From CAYSPS01 sp964432975 (GTDB taxonomy: Bacteria > Babelota > Babeliae > Babelales > UBA12409): a DNA stretch of 23,473 nt. Made by a program: the position numbers and the translations under genes. The stretch's first letter is position 1. Each line of letters begins with the position of its first letter. A model generated the notes under the pieces. That model was not told where the DNA came from and searched no databases. It saw only the letters and a program-made list of their open reading frames with translations. The stretch is from the NCBI GenBank assembly GCA_964432975.1, contig CAYSPS010000013.1, positions 1-23,473 of the forward strand, given 5' to 3'. Below are positions 1 to 7,276 of the stretch, piece by piece.

Positions 1-251
1 AGAGTAGTTCATTTTTTTATTTTGTTTAACTCTTATGTCGAGTTCGCGTCAGGTTAGATGCTCAAGTTATCTTAAGTTTCCGTAAATATTAATGGTTTCA
101 ATTAATTTGTCAAACGCTTGATCCGAAAGAATATACTTGATAAACCCAATTAAAAATTATTTTTTGCCGAGCCGTTTTTGTTTTCGAAAATGAAGATTTG
201 TGTTCTCAACGTGCTCTAATACTTAAGCCAGCACAAAACATTAAACATAAG
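1..251. other. Intergenic region at the left edge, no complete gene
   Basis: This AT-rich stretch contains no open reading frame of useful length on either strand and no tRNA-like structure that I can see. On the minus strand an ATG at 10-12 opens a frame that runs off the window after four codons (M-N-Y-S). It has no clear ribosome binding site, but a good promoter lies about 70 nt upstream of it (86-113). The simplest reading is the spacer between the rplQ terminator and the promoter and leader of the next minus-strand gene, most of which is outside the window. Confidence 0.5.
86..113 (-). promoter_or_regulatory. Candidate sigma70 promoter facing the left edge
   Basis: Read on the minus strand, TTGACA (108-113, a perfect -35 match) is followed after 16 nt by TAATAT (86-91, 4 of 6 matches to TATAAT). 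Initiation would be expected near 79, giving a leader of roughly 65 nt before the ATG at 10-12. It lies downstream of the rplQ hairpin, as expected for an independent next transcription unit. Prediction rests on sequence match only. Confidence 0.5.
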
Positions 252-287
252 AGATGGGAGATTCTCAAAAACGAGAATCTCCCATCT
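252..287 (-). terminator. Hairpin terminator after rplQ, end of the ribosomal cluster
   Basis: A perfect 15-bp inverted repeat (252-266 paired with 273-287) with a 6-nt loop lies 20 nt beyond the rplQ stop codon. On the minus strand the stem is followed by a weak, interrupted U-rich stretch rather than a long U run. It could be an intrinsic terminator or an mRNA 3'-end stabiliser. Its place at the end of a 34-gene collinear cluster favours termination. Confidence 0.7.
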
Positions 288-307
288 TAATTGATTTTCT
301 GATCGAT

Positions 308-667
308 TTACTCAACCCACAACAATGTCGCCACTGACGCAGTGTCGTGAAGACGGCGACCACGTGAAATTACACGTGTGTAACCACCGGCACGTTCTTT
401 ATATTTAGGCGCGATATCAGTAAAGAGTTTGACCAGCGCTTCATCTTTATACGGCAACAACTGCTGCGCACGGCGACGCGTATTAAAATTGTTCCCGATC
501 CGTGCAATCGTAACCAACTTTTCAACAAATCGCTGCGTTGCCTTCGCATTTGTTTTTGTCGTTGTCAACGAGCCATGCTCAATAAATAGCAATGCCTGGT
601 TGCGAACAAATGCTCGTTTGTGACCTTGTTTTAAATTAAGTTTACCACGTGCTTTGCGATGTCTCAT
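308..667 (-). CDS. rplQ: 50S ribosomal protein L17
   Basis: L17 is a large-subunit protein bound to 23S rRNA near the exit-tunnel side. The N-terminus M-R-H-R-K-A-R-G-K-L-N is the family signature, and the rest follows L17 through G-Y-T-R-V near the C-terminus. The frame can be opened 4 codons earlier at a TTG (677-679), but the ATG at 665-667 gives the universal MRHR start and has GGTAG upstream, so I use it (119 aa, usual family length). It is the last gene of the cluster, 15 nt after rpoA, as in the classical alpha operon. Confidence 0.96.
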   Translation of the reverse strand: MRHRKARGKLNLKQGHKRAFVRNQALLFIEHGSLTTTKTNAKATQRFVEKLVTIARIGNNFNTRRRAQQLLPYKDEALVKLFTDIAPKYKERAGGYTRVISRGRRLHDTASVATLLWVE

Positions 668-682
668 GATATCTACCAAAAA

Positions 683-1732
683 TTAATCTTGTTCTTTGTT
701 TTTTAACAATCGCGCAATATCTTCTTCTTTAACATTCATGCCAAAGGAAAAACCAAGTTCCTGGAGTGCTTTAGAAACTTCGGTAAATGATTTTGCACCA
801 AAATTTTTAATTTTTTCAACTTCTTCTTTACTCATATTGACCAAATCAATAACGCGCTTAACCCCATGATTTTCCAAACTGTTATGAGAGCGCGCAGAGA
901 GCTCAAGCTCATCAATGGGCTTTAACAACATTTCGACGGGCAATCCCTTAAGACTTGATAAATCACTTTTTGGCTGAGCTTCTGGCTGTGACACGACGTG
1001 AGAAATCTCATTAAAGGGAATTTCTGCTGCCAATAAAAAGTGTTCAAGCTGGGTACGCAAAACACTTACCGCGTAGTGAAGCACATCTGTTGGCTTTTGC
1101 GCACCATTGGTATGAATGTGCAAAATTAACTTATCATAATCAATATCTTTACCAACACGTGTTTTTTCAACATCAAAGTGCACACGCATAATCGGCGAAA
1201 ACATCGCATCAAGATAAATACGCTTGTCTGCTTGCAATGGCGTACCAATTGGCCAGCGTGCTGGACTATAGCCACGACCGCATTCTACAAAAAAAGTGAT
1301 CTCCAATTCACCATCATCTGCTAAATGTGCAAGTACATGATGTTTGTTCACAAGCACTAAATGGTCATCGGCCTCAATGTCGGCAACTGTTACTTCCTTA
1401 TGCTTCTTGCCATTCACCTTAAGCAACATCTTGCCCGGTTGTCCCGTTTTATTATGAATGACTATTTCTTTAATATTCAGCACGAGATGCATAACATCTT
1501 CAACAACGCCGGCAAGGGTTGAAAATTCGTTATTAACACCTTTGATGATAACGGACGTAACAGCAGAACCTTCAACTGCAGCCAATAAGACACGACGCAA
1601 TGCGTTGCCAATCGTAATACCAAATCCTGGTTCTAACGGTTGTGCAACGAGCAATCCATACGTATCGCTCAACGTATCTTTATCCCACTGCAATCGCGGA
1701 ATCGTTAACGGTTTATATGAGCGTTTTTCCAT
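683..1732 (-). CDS. rpoA: DNA-directed RNA polymerase alpha subunit
   Basis: RpoA dimerises to seed RNA polymerase assembly and contacts UP elements and activators. The 349-aa product has the N-terminal domain (about residues 1-240) with the signature G-N-A-L-R-R-V-L-L at 42-50. A linker follows, then the helix-hairpin-helix C-terminal domain (about 260-331). The motif E-L-S-A-R-S places Arg281 at the site of E. coli Arg265, the main UP-element contact, so alpha-CTD DNA binding is probably retained. It is slightly longer than the E. coli protein (329 aa), mainly in the linker and tail. An AGGGAAG precedes the ATG. It sits between rpsD and rplQ in alpha-operon order. Confidence 0.98.
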   Translation of the reverse strand: MEKRSYKPLTIPRLQWDKDTLSDTYGLLVAQPLEPGFGITIGNALRRVLLAAVEGSAVTSVIIKGVNNEFSTLAGVVEDVMHLVLNIKEIVIHNKTGQPGKMLLKVNGKKHKEVTVADIEADDHLVLVNKHHVLAHLADDGELEITFFVECGRGYSPARWPIGTPLQADKRIYLDAMFSPIMRVHFDVEKTRVGKDIDYDKLILHIHTNGAQKPTDVLHYAVSVLRTQLEHFLLAAEIPFNEISHVVSQPEAQPKSDLSSLKGLPVEMLLKPIDELELSARSHNSLENHGVKRVIDLVNMSKEEVEKIKNFGAKSFTEVSKALQELGFSFGMNVKEEDIARLLKNKEQD

Positions 1733-1780
1733 TTACTTCCCTAACTTACGCATTCTACTAACAACCACCGCACGACGTTA

Positions 1781-2362
1781 CTACTTCGAGTACAATTCAA
1801 CAATCAAATGTTCTTCGATTGGCGCTTGTACATCTGTGCGCACTGGCAAGCGCAATACCCTTCCTCGGCGTTCTTTTTTCATAAGCTCGAGCCAGTCTGG
1901 AACTTTGACGCCAATATTTAAACGTTTATCGACAACATTTTCCAGAAACGCTTGTTTTTGCTCTACATTTGGTGCAAGCGAAACTTCATTACCAATGGTT
2001 ACCAAATATGAGGGCGAATAGACTTTACGCCCGTTCACCAATACGTGTCCATGCACAATAATTTGTCGCGCTTGAGCACGCGTTGTTGCAAGCTTAAGAC
2101 GATACAGCACGTTGTCGAGACGACGCTCTAGCATGCTCAACAAGTTGGTACCCGGCACACCCTCTTGTTTGACAGCGGCAGAAAAAAACTTCTTAAACTG
2201 TCGTTCGCGAACGCCATACATATCCCTGACTTTTTGCTTTTCTTGCAGCTGCCTACCATATTCAGTGAGTTTTGTCGGATGCTTAACAATTTTATTGCTT
2301 CCGCGTTCTTTCTTGTCGCCTTTTTCGCCACTTCTTTTTTGCTGACCAAACTTACTTACCAT
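1781..2362 (-). CDS. rpsD: 30S ribosomal protein S4, shortened N-terminus
   Basis: S4 nucleates 30S assembly by binding the 5' domain of 16S rRNA and in many bacteria represses the alpha operon. The core is clear: E-K-Q-K-V-R-D-M-Y-G-V near residue 41, then the S4 RNA-binding domain with R-R-L-D-N-V-L-Y-R-L and a V-N-G-R-K-V turn. The family N-terminus (A-R-Y-x-G-P followed by a conserved basic segment, sometimes with four zinc cysteines) is missing. The E-K-Q-K motif comes about 17 residues earlier than in E. coli S4, preceded by a Lys/Gly-rich stretch. An in-frame TAG lies just upstream of the ATG, so no longer start exists. Total length is 193 aa against about 200-206 usually. Confidence 0.95.
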   Translation of the reverse strand: MVSKFGQQKRSGEKGDKKERGSNKIVKHPTKLTEYGRQLQEKQKVRDMYGVRERQFKKFFSAAVKQEGVPGTNLLSMLERRLDNVLYRLKLATTRAQARQIIVHGHVLVNGRKVYSPSYLVTIGNEVSLAPNVEQKQAFLENVVDKRLNIGVKVPDWLELMKKERRGRVLRLPVRTDVQAPIEEHLIVELYSK

Positions 2363-2389
2363 AGCTCTACCTATATCGCTCTAACCCTG

Positions 2390-2770
2390 TTATACACGAC
2401 GTTTCTTTGGCGGACGACAGCCATTGTGCGGCAATGGAGTAACGTCACGCAATACGCTGATATTGTACCCGGCACCTTGAAATGCACGTACAACTGATTC
2501 ACGACCAGAACCAGGACCTTGTAAATTCACTTGCATATTTTTAACACCTAAAAGATCCATGTCTTTGGCGAGCACTGCCGCAACCTGTGATGCTGCATAT
2601 GGCGTGCCTTTTCTTGAACCCTTAAAACCCAAAGCGCCGGCACTTTTAGTAAGAAGCACGTCGCCGCCCTCAGTTGTAATGGTAACGATCGTGTTATTAA
2701 ACGATGATTTCACATGTGCAATAACAGCTTCAGCGCGTTTTTTTGTCTTTTTTGCTTTTTTATATGCCAT
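2390..2770 (-). CDS. rpsK: 30S ribosomal protein S11
   Basis: S11 is a platform protein of the small subunit beside the decoding mRNA path and S7. The 126-aa product carries the family signatures H-V-K-S-S-F-N-N-T-I-V near residue 19, the G-P-G-S-G-R-E motif, and the C-terminal N-G-C-R-P-P-K-K-R-R-V. Length is normal. It sits between rpsM (16-nt gap) and rpsD (27-nt gap), the usual alpha-operon position. The N-terminal Lys-rich stretch is typical for the family. Confidence 0.97.
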   Translation of the reverse strand: MAYKKAKKTKKRAEAVIAHVKSSFNNTIVTITTEGGDVLLTKSAGALGFKGSRKGTPYAASQVAAVLAKDMDLLGVKNMQVNLQGPGSGRESVVRAFQGAGYNISVLRDVTPLPHNGCRPPKKRRV

Positions 2771-2786
2771 AATATTTGCTCATTTA

Positions 2787-3179
2787 TTACTTTTTAGCAG
2801 CAACTTTTTTCTTGAGTGCGATTGCCGAACCAGCCTTGCGAGGTCCCTTGCGCGTACGTGCATTTGTTTTGGTTCGTTGCCCATGAACTGGCAAACCCCT
2901 TTTATGACGCAAGCCACGATAAGACCCGATGTCTTGTAAGCGCTTAATATTCATCATAACTTCTTTACGAAGCTCGCCCTCAATTTTGTAATTTGATGTA
3001 AGCTCATTTTGGATCGCAGTAATTTCTTCATTAGTCAGGTCTTTAACACGCTTATCAAAATTAATTTTTAATTTATTCAAGATAACACGAGAAAGACTCA
3101 AACCAATACCATATAAGTACGTGAGCCCATACTCGATTCTTTTGCTGCTTGGCAGTGTTACGCCTTCGATTCTTGCCAT
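2787..3179 (-). CDS. rpsM: 30S ribosomal protein S13
   Basis: S13 forms part of the head of the small subunit and the B1 intersubunit bridges, and contacts P-site tRNA through its basic C-terminal tail. The 130-aa product starts M-A-R-I-E-G-V and has the helix-two-turn-helix region with Y-G-I-G. Near the C-terminus are R-G-L-R-H-K-R-G-L-P-V-H-G-Q-R-T-K-T-N-A-R-T and the usual lysine-rich end. Length matches the family. It follows rpmJ by 17 nt and precedes rpsK. Confidence 0.97.
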   Translation of the reverse strand: MARIEGVTLPSSKRIEYGLTYLYGIGLSLSRVILNKLKINFDKRVKDLTNEEITAIQNELTSNYKIEGELRKEVMMNIKRLQDIGSYRGLRHKRGLPVHGQRTKTNARTRKGPRKAGSAIALKKKVAAKK

Positions 3180-3196
3180 ATTCCGTTAATCCTCAT

Positions 3197-3313
3197 TTAT
3201 CCTTGGCGTTGTTTATGACGCGGATCTTTTGAACAAATAACACGCACAATGCGCTTGCGGCGAATAATGCGGCATCCATCACACATTTTTTTTACTGATG
3301 TTCTTACTTTCAT
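3197..3313 (-). CDS. rpmJ: 50S ribosomal protein L36, zinc-ribbon form
   Basis: This 38-aa gene is easy to miss by size. Translation from the ATG at 3311-3313 gives M-K-V-R-T-S-V-K-K-M-C-D-G-C, a basic middle, then V-I-C-S-K-D-P-R-H-K-Q-R-Q-G and a TAA. This is the standard L36 sequence. Cys11, Cys14, Cys27 and His33 form the C-C-C-H zinc site, so it is the zinc-containing (C+) paralog. It lies 8 nt after infA and 17 nt before rpsM, the canonical position at the spc/alpha junction. L36 helps organise 23S rRNA near the GTPase-associated region late in assembly. Confidence 0.96.
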   Translation of the reverse strand: MKVRTSVKKMCDGCRIIRRKRIVRVICSKDPRHKQRQG

Positions 3314-3321
3314 GATGTACT

Positions 3322-3543
3322 TTACCCTTTAAAGCGTCTTACAATACGACCACGTGTTAAATCATACGGCGATAATTCAAGTATCACCTTATCTCCCGGT
3401 AAAATACGAATATAATTCATACGCATTTTACCAGATACATGCCCCAACACCTCATGTCCCCCATCAAGTTTAACCTTAAACATCGCGTTTGGAAGCGTAT
3501 CAGTTACCACGCCTTCGACGCGAACTACTTCTTCTTTTTTCAT
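3322..3543 (-). CDS. infA: Translation initiation factor IF-1
   Basis: IF-1 occupies the A site of the 30S subunit during initiation, assisting IF-2 and IF-3. The 73-aa product is a single S1-like OB fold with the family pattern V-x-G-V-V-T-D-T-L-P-N-A-M-F-K-V, then H-V-S-G-K-M-R-M-N-Y-I-R-I-L-P-G-D and the ending R-G-R-I-V-R-R-F. Its ATG overlaps the map stop codon as ATGA (3540-3543), so the two are probably translationally coupled. Length is exactly typical (72-73 aa). Confidence 0.97.
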   Translation of the reverse strand: MKKEEVVRVEGVVTDTLPNAMFKVKLDGGHEVLGHVSGKMRMNYIRILPGDKVILELSPYDLTRGRIVRRFKG

Positions 3544-4310
3544 ATACCAAAACTCCTCCCCGCAGGGCGCGTTAAAATTTCAGGACCTTCACGCGTAACA
3601 AGTACCGTATCTTCAACGTGTGCAGCCAAACTCTTATCACGCATTTTGACGGTCCACCCGTCCTGGGCAATAAACACTTCGTACCTTCCCATGCTTATCA
3701 TTGGCTCAATTGCTAGAGTCATTCCTTCGGCAAGCACAGCGCCCTTGGCTGATGTCACAAAATTTGTTATTTCAGGCTCTTCATGCATCATTTTGCCAAT
3801 ACCATGTCCTGCAAAATCACGTATAACGCTAAAACCTTGTTGCTCTACGCTACGCTGTACAGCAGCCGATATATCTGAAACGCGCTTACCAACACGCGCT
3901 TGACATATTCCGGCATCAAGAGCTTGGTGTGCCGTTTTCACAAAATGCGCAATACGATCTTCCGGTTGTCCAACAAAAAATGTACGCGCCATGTCAGCAC
4001 AATAACCACACCAAGACGCACATACATCAATTTTGACCATATCGCCAACCGCAACAATTTTATGTGCGCTTGGTATAGCATGCACCACCTCATCATTAAA
4101 CGAGATACAGCTGACATGCTGATACCCCTGAAAGCCTTTAGACTCGCCCTTCAACTCCCGCTTAACAAGTTCGCGCTCAATTATTTGATCTATGTGCAAA
4201 CTTGAAACGCCCGGTACAATCAATGGCGCGATAACGTCAAAGACCTCTGCCAGCAAAATACCGGCACGACGCATCGTCTCAATCTCATGCGGTTGCTTGA
4301 TAGGAATCAT
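3540..4310 (-). CDS. map: Methionine aminopeptidase, type I
   Basis: This enzyme removes the initiator methionine from nascent proteins in the cytoplasm and uses two divalent metal ions. The 256-aa product shows the pita-bread fold signatures and all metal ligands: Asp95 (K-I-D-V), Asp106 (C-A-D-M-A-R-T), His169 (A-G-H-G-I-G), Glu202 (I-E-P-M) and Glu233 (H-V-E-D-T). The substrate-site His77 lies in V-V-H-A-I-P, where most homologs have V-H-G-I-P. There is no N-terminal zinc-finger or SH3-binding extension. The gene is joined to adk and infA by 4-nt ATGA overlaps on both sides. Confidence 0.96.
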   Translation of the reverse strand: MIPIKQPHEIETMRRAGILLAEVFDVIAPLIVPGVSSLHIDQIIERELVKRELKGESKGFQGYQHVSCISFNDEVVHAIPSAHKIVAVGDMVKIDVCASWCGYCADMARTFFVGQPEDRIAHFVKTAHQALDAGICQARVGKRVSDISAAVQRSVEQQGFSVIRDFAGHGIGKMMHEEPEITNFVTSAKGAVLAEGMTLAIEPMISMGRYEVFIAQDGWTVKMRDKSLAAHVEDTVLVTREGPEILTRPAGRSFGI

Positions 4311-4995
4311 GCGCGATTTTCCAAATAATTAATAAGTGTACCAAAAACCTTATCTATCGGATGATGTGCTTCTAACTGAATAAGCGGAAACTGTTGCGTA
4401 CGATAAAAATCAAGCAATCCATGTTCATACGTGGCATATAATTTCAAACGCTGCGCTATGGCAGCAACCTCATCATCAGGGCGGCGCATGAGTGGTGATA
4501 AACATTTCGTACAATAATAATTATCTTGCTCGCCTAAATGCGCCAGCGAATACACTGCCTGACATTCTTTTTTGGAACATGTCAACCGCATATGCAGTCG
4601 CTGAATAACAACATCATCTGGAGCAGTTAAACGCACAATAGTCGGCCGCTCTAAACGCTCTTGCAAAAGAAACTTATTAAACAATTCCGCCTGAATGACG
4701 CTTCGCGGATAACCATCTAAAATAACTGATCGCTTCTGTGCATTTTTCATAAGCCAAGATGTTACCATGTTGTTTATAAGACTATCATCTATAAGTTTAC
4801 CACTTTTCACGATTAAATCTATCTTNNNNNNNNNNTTTTGCCTATCTCAGATTGTTGTGCAATATGCTCTCGACAGAGATTCCCCGTTGACAATTGTTCA
4901 TAGCCAAGCTTATCAACACACAATTGTGCAATTGTCCCCTTCCCCGAGCCGGGAGGACCCAAAAACAAAAGATTGGTGCGTTGATTATTGTTCAA
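4307..4995 (-). CDS. adk: Adenylate kinase (interrupted by a 10-N gap)
   Basis: Adk interconverts 2 ADP with ATP + AMP. The N-terminal part, read from 4995, has the P-loop G-P-P-G-S-G-K-G-T at residues 13-21 and the AMP-site Q-L-S-T-G-N. After the gap come G-Y-P-R-S, the LID domain with four cysteines (C-x4-C and C-x2-C, 4 residues then 2 between cysteines) typical of zinc-binding LIDs, and R-R-P-D-D-E. The start is TTG (4993-4995), overlapping the secY stop as TTGA. An in-frame TAG three codons upstream rules out a longer start. The run of ten Ns breaks the frame. Joining the flanks with a 1-nt overlap gives E-I-G-K-K-I-D, aligning without indels to other Adks (about 225 aa). Located between secY and map, as usual. 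Confidence 0.93.
4826..4835. other. adk: Assembly gap (10 N) inside adk
   Basis: Ten ambiguous bases separate two contigs within adk. Translation on either side is intact, but the frame is not preserved across exactly ten bases, so the true distance is not 10. A 1-nt overlap of the flanks restores an uninterrupted kinase (see findings). Confidence 0.9.
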
Positions 4996-6302
4996 CGAAG
5001 TATCCTATTTTTCACGCGCCCTGAAAGCAAAAAACCTTCGTAGCGGTGTTCTATTAAAAACGACTCAACCTGTGCGGATGTTTCAAGTGCAACACTGACA
5101 GCAATCAACAGTGAAATGCCAGTAATCATAAAAGGCACATCAAAAAATTGTTGAATAATACTTGGCACTATGGCTAAAATACCCAAATAAAGCGCGCCAA
5201 CCAATCCGATACGATTTAAAATATAATCAATAAATTGAGCTGTTTTTTTACCAGGCCTAATGCCAGGAATAAAACCGCCATTTTTCTTGATATTATCAGC
5301 AACTTCATCGGGATTATAAACCATCGCCGTGTATAAAAATGTGAAGAAAATAATAAGCAAAAACTGCGAAACATTAAACACAACTGCATTGGTAATAGCA
5401 TCACGCAAAAATTGCATTGATTCAAAACGCGCAGCTAATGCCTGTGAAATAATCATAGGCCACTGCAATGCGGCGCCAGCAAAGATCACGGGCATCACGC
5501 CAACAGGATTAATCTTGAATGGAATATATGAACTTTGTCCACCAAAAACACGGTTGCCAACAACACGACGCGCGTATTGTACAGGAATTTTACGCTCGCC
5601 TTTTTCAAGATATACGATACAGGCAACAATGAGTAAAAAGAATGCGGCGACAATGGCAACACTAATCACATCAGTCGTGCCCATTTCGACGTATTGAATC
5701 GTACGATTAATATTTTCTGGAAAGCGCGCCATGATACCGGCAAAAATAATCATTGATGAGCCATTACCAACACCATAGAGCGAAATTTGCTCACCAAGCC
5801 ACATAACAAACATGGCACCAGCACTCATGCATATAACAAACATGAGCTTAAATCCAATTCCTGGCGTTAACACAAGCCCATTAGCTTCAAGTAACGTACA
5901 ATACGTAAAACTTGAAATTACTGCGATTGCTAACGTCAGATAGCGCGTATACTGATTAATCACACGACGACCAAAATCACCTTCTTTTTGCAATTGCTCC
6001 AAACTGGGAATAGACATCGTAAGCAATTGCATCGCGATAGATGCAGTAATATACGGCTGAATACCAAGAGCAAAAATGGTACAACTACCAAATGCTGAAC
6101 CAGAAACCATATCCAAAAAATTGAACAAAACACCCAACCCAGTCATGGCTTTGATACGTTCAGCCAAAAGTGCAACGTTAACCCCGATTACGGGAATAAA
6201 AATACCAAACCGATAAATAACCAAAACTGCAAGGGTAAAAAATAACCGTTTACGCAACTCTGAAACGCGAAAAACATTTAAGAAGCTTTTGAGCAATACC
6301 AC
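4992..6302 (-). CDS. secY: Protein translocase subunit SecY
   Basis: SecY is the channel-forming subunit of the Sec translocon in the cytoplasmic membrane. The 436-aa product has about ten hydrophobic segments. It starts with S-E-L-R-K-R-L-F-F-T-L and has the plug/TM2 region near G-S-C-T-I-F-A-L-G-I-Q-P-Y-I, E-K-G-E-R-K-I-P-V-Q-Y-A-R-R in the C4 region, and I-P-F-K-I-N-P-V-G-V-M-P-V. The C5 region carries P-G-K-K-T. The start is GTG (6300-6302) with AAGGAT at good spacing. The nearby ATG at 6308-6310 is in another frame. It follows rplO by 15 nt and overlaps adk by 3 nt. The exported proteins at 20918-23074 would need this machinery. Confidence 0.97.
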   Translation of the reverse strand: MVLLKSFLNVFRVSELRKRLFFTLAVLVIYRFGIFIPVIGVNVALLAERIKAMTGLGVLFNFLDMVSGSAFGSCTIFALGIQPYITASIAMQLLTMSIPSLEQLQKEGDFGRRVINQYTRYLTLAIAVISSFTYCTLLEANGLVLTPGIGFKLMFVICMSAGAMFVMWLGEQISLYGVGNGSSMIIFAGIMARFPENINRTIQYVEMGTTDVISVAIVAAFFLLIVACIVYLEKGERKIPVQYARRVVGNRVFGGQSSYIPFKINPVGVMPVIFAGAALQWPMIISQALAARFESMQFLRDAITNAVVFNVSQFLLIIFFTFLYTAMVYNPDEVADNIKKNGGFIPGIRPGKKTAQFIDYILNRIGLVGALYLGILAIVPSIIQQFFDVPFMITGISLLIAVSVALETSAQVESFLIEHRYEGFLLSGRVKNRILR

Positions 6303-6317
6303 GGTATCATCCTTTTC

Positions 6318-6764
6318 TTACGACACACTTTTAGCTATGCGCGCCTGACCGCCGGCTTTTTCAATTGCTTCTTTTGCCGTTTTGCTAAATGCATCAACTT
6401 CGATGAGCAGTTTTTTGTTGAGCATGTGCCCACCTAAAATCTTAACGCGCTGTGCGCCTTCACTAATCAGACCATTTTCAAGAAGAGCGGCACGATCAAT
6501 CGTTGCACCATCATTAAATAATTGATCTAATACCTGCAGCGGCACAATTTCAGTATCAATTCTAAATCGATTATGAAAACCGCGCTGCGGCAAACGACGC
6601 GTGAGTGGCATTTGACCACCTTCAAAACCGCGACGCATTGCATGATCACCGGTTCGTGCTTTTTGCCCCTTATGACCACGTCCACAGGTACCACCACGGC
6701 TACCGCCGCGACCGCACCTTTGGCGTTTTTTGGTAACTTTTTCAAGATTATTAAGCCTGAACAT
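6318..6764 (-). CDS. rplO: 50S ribosomal protein L15
   Basis: L15 is a late-assembling 23S rRNA-binding protein. I chose the ATG at 6762-6764 (AAGGG upstream), giving M-F-R-L-N-N-L and 148 aa. The frame is open further upstream, but a longer start would overlap rpsE by 62 nt for no conserved sequence. The glycine-rich N-terminal region (R-C-G-R-G-G-S-R-G-G-T-C-G-R-G-H-K-G) and M-P-L-T-R-R-L-P-Q-R-G-F near residue 70 are family hallmarks. It overlaps the end of rpsE by 14 nt, which leaves no room for rpmD (L30), normally encoded here. Confidence 0.95.
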   Translation of the reverse strand: MFRLNNLEKVTKKRQRCGRGGSRGGTCGRGHKGQKARTGDHAMRRGFEGGQMPLTRRLPQRGFHNRFRIDTEIVPLQVLDQLFNDGATIDRAALLENGLISEGAQRVKILGGHMLNKKLLIEVDAFSKTAKEAIEKAGGQARIAKSVS

Positions 6765-7251
6765 GCGAACCCTTAACAATTTCTTGTACTGTTTTACCAC
6801 GCAGTCGCGCAAAATCTTGTGTTTTACGCAATTGCGCTAAAGCATTAAGTGTTGCCTTGACCACATTGCGCGCATTTGTTGAACCGATTGATTTTGCAAG
6901 CACATCATGAACACCAAGCGCATCCATAACCGCACGTACAGCACCACCGGCGATGACACCAGTACCTTTATAGGCCGAACGCAAAACAACCTTTGCAGTT
7001 CCAAAGCGTCCCGTTACTGGATATGCAATAGTACGCCCACGCAACGGAATTTCAACTAAATGTTTACGTGCTTTGGCAGTTGCTTTTGCAATGGCAGAAG
7101 AAACATCACGGCTTTTTCCCAACGCAAAGCCAATTTTGCCTTCACGATCACCGGTCACTACAAAGGCAGAAAAGGAAAAACGCTTACCACCACGCGTAAC
7201 TTTGGTGACGCGCTTAACATTAACAACAACATCTAAAAAATTACTTTCCAT
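6751..7251 (-). CDS. rpsE: 30S ribosomal protein S5
   Basis: S5 lies at the mRNA entry side of the 30S subunit and contributes to decoding fidelity. The 166-aa product has the double-stranded RNA-binding-like N-terminal domain (V-V-N-V-K-R-V-T-K-V-T-R-G-G-K-R-F-S-F). It also has the C-terminal ribosomal S5 domain with G-T-G-V-I-A-G-G-A-V-R and G-S-T-N-A-R-N-V-V-K-A-T. Length is typical. It is 25 nt after rplR and overlaps rplO by 14 nt. Confidence 0.97.
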   Translation of the reverse strand: MESNFLDVVVNVKRVTKVTRGGKRFSFSAFVVTGDREGKIGFALGKSRDVSSAIAKATAKARKHLVEIPLRGRTIAYPVTGRFGTAKVVLRSAYKGTGVIAGGAVRAVMDALGVHDVLAKSIGSTNARNVVKATLNALAQLRKTQDFARLRGKTVQEIVKGSHVQA

Positions 7252-7276
7252 TATTTTCCCTGGTTATTCCTGCTTG

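Noticed and set aside
1458..2021. 187-aa open frame on the plus strand across rpoA and rpsD
   Set aside because: It is antisense to two well-conserved genes and their intergenic spacer, with no family resemblance and no ribosome site. It arises from the codon bias of the real genes.
4307..4995. adk as a frameshifted pseudogene
   Set aside because: The frame break coincides exactly with a 10-N assembly gap, and rejoining the flanks restores a normal kinase.
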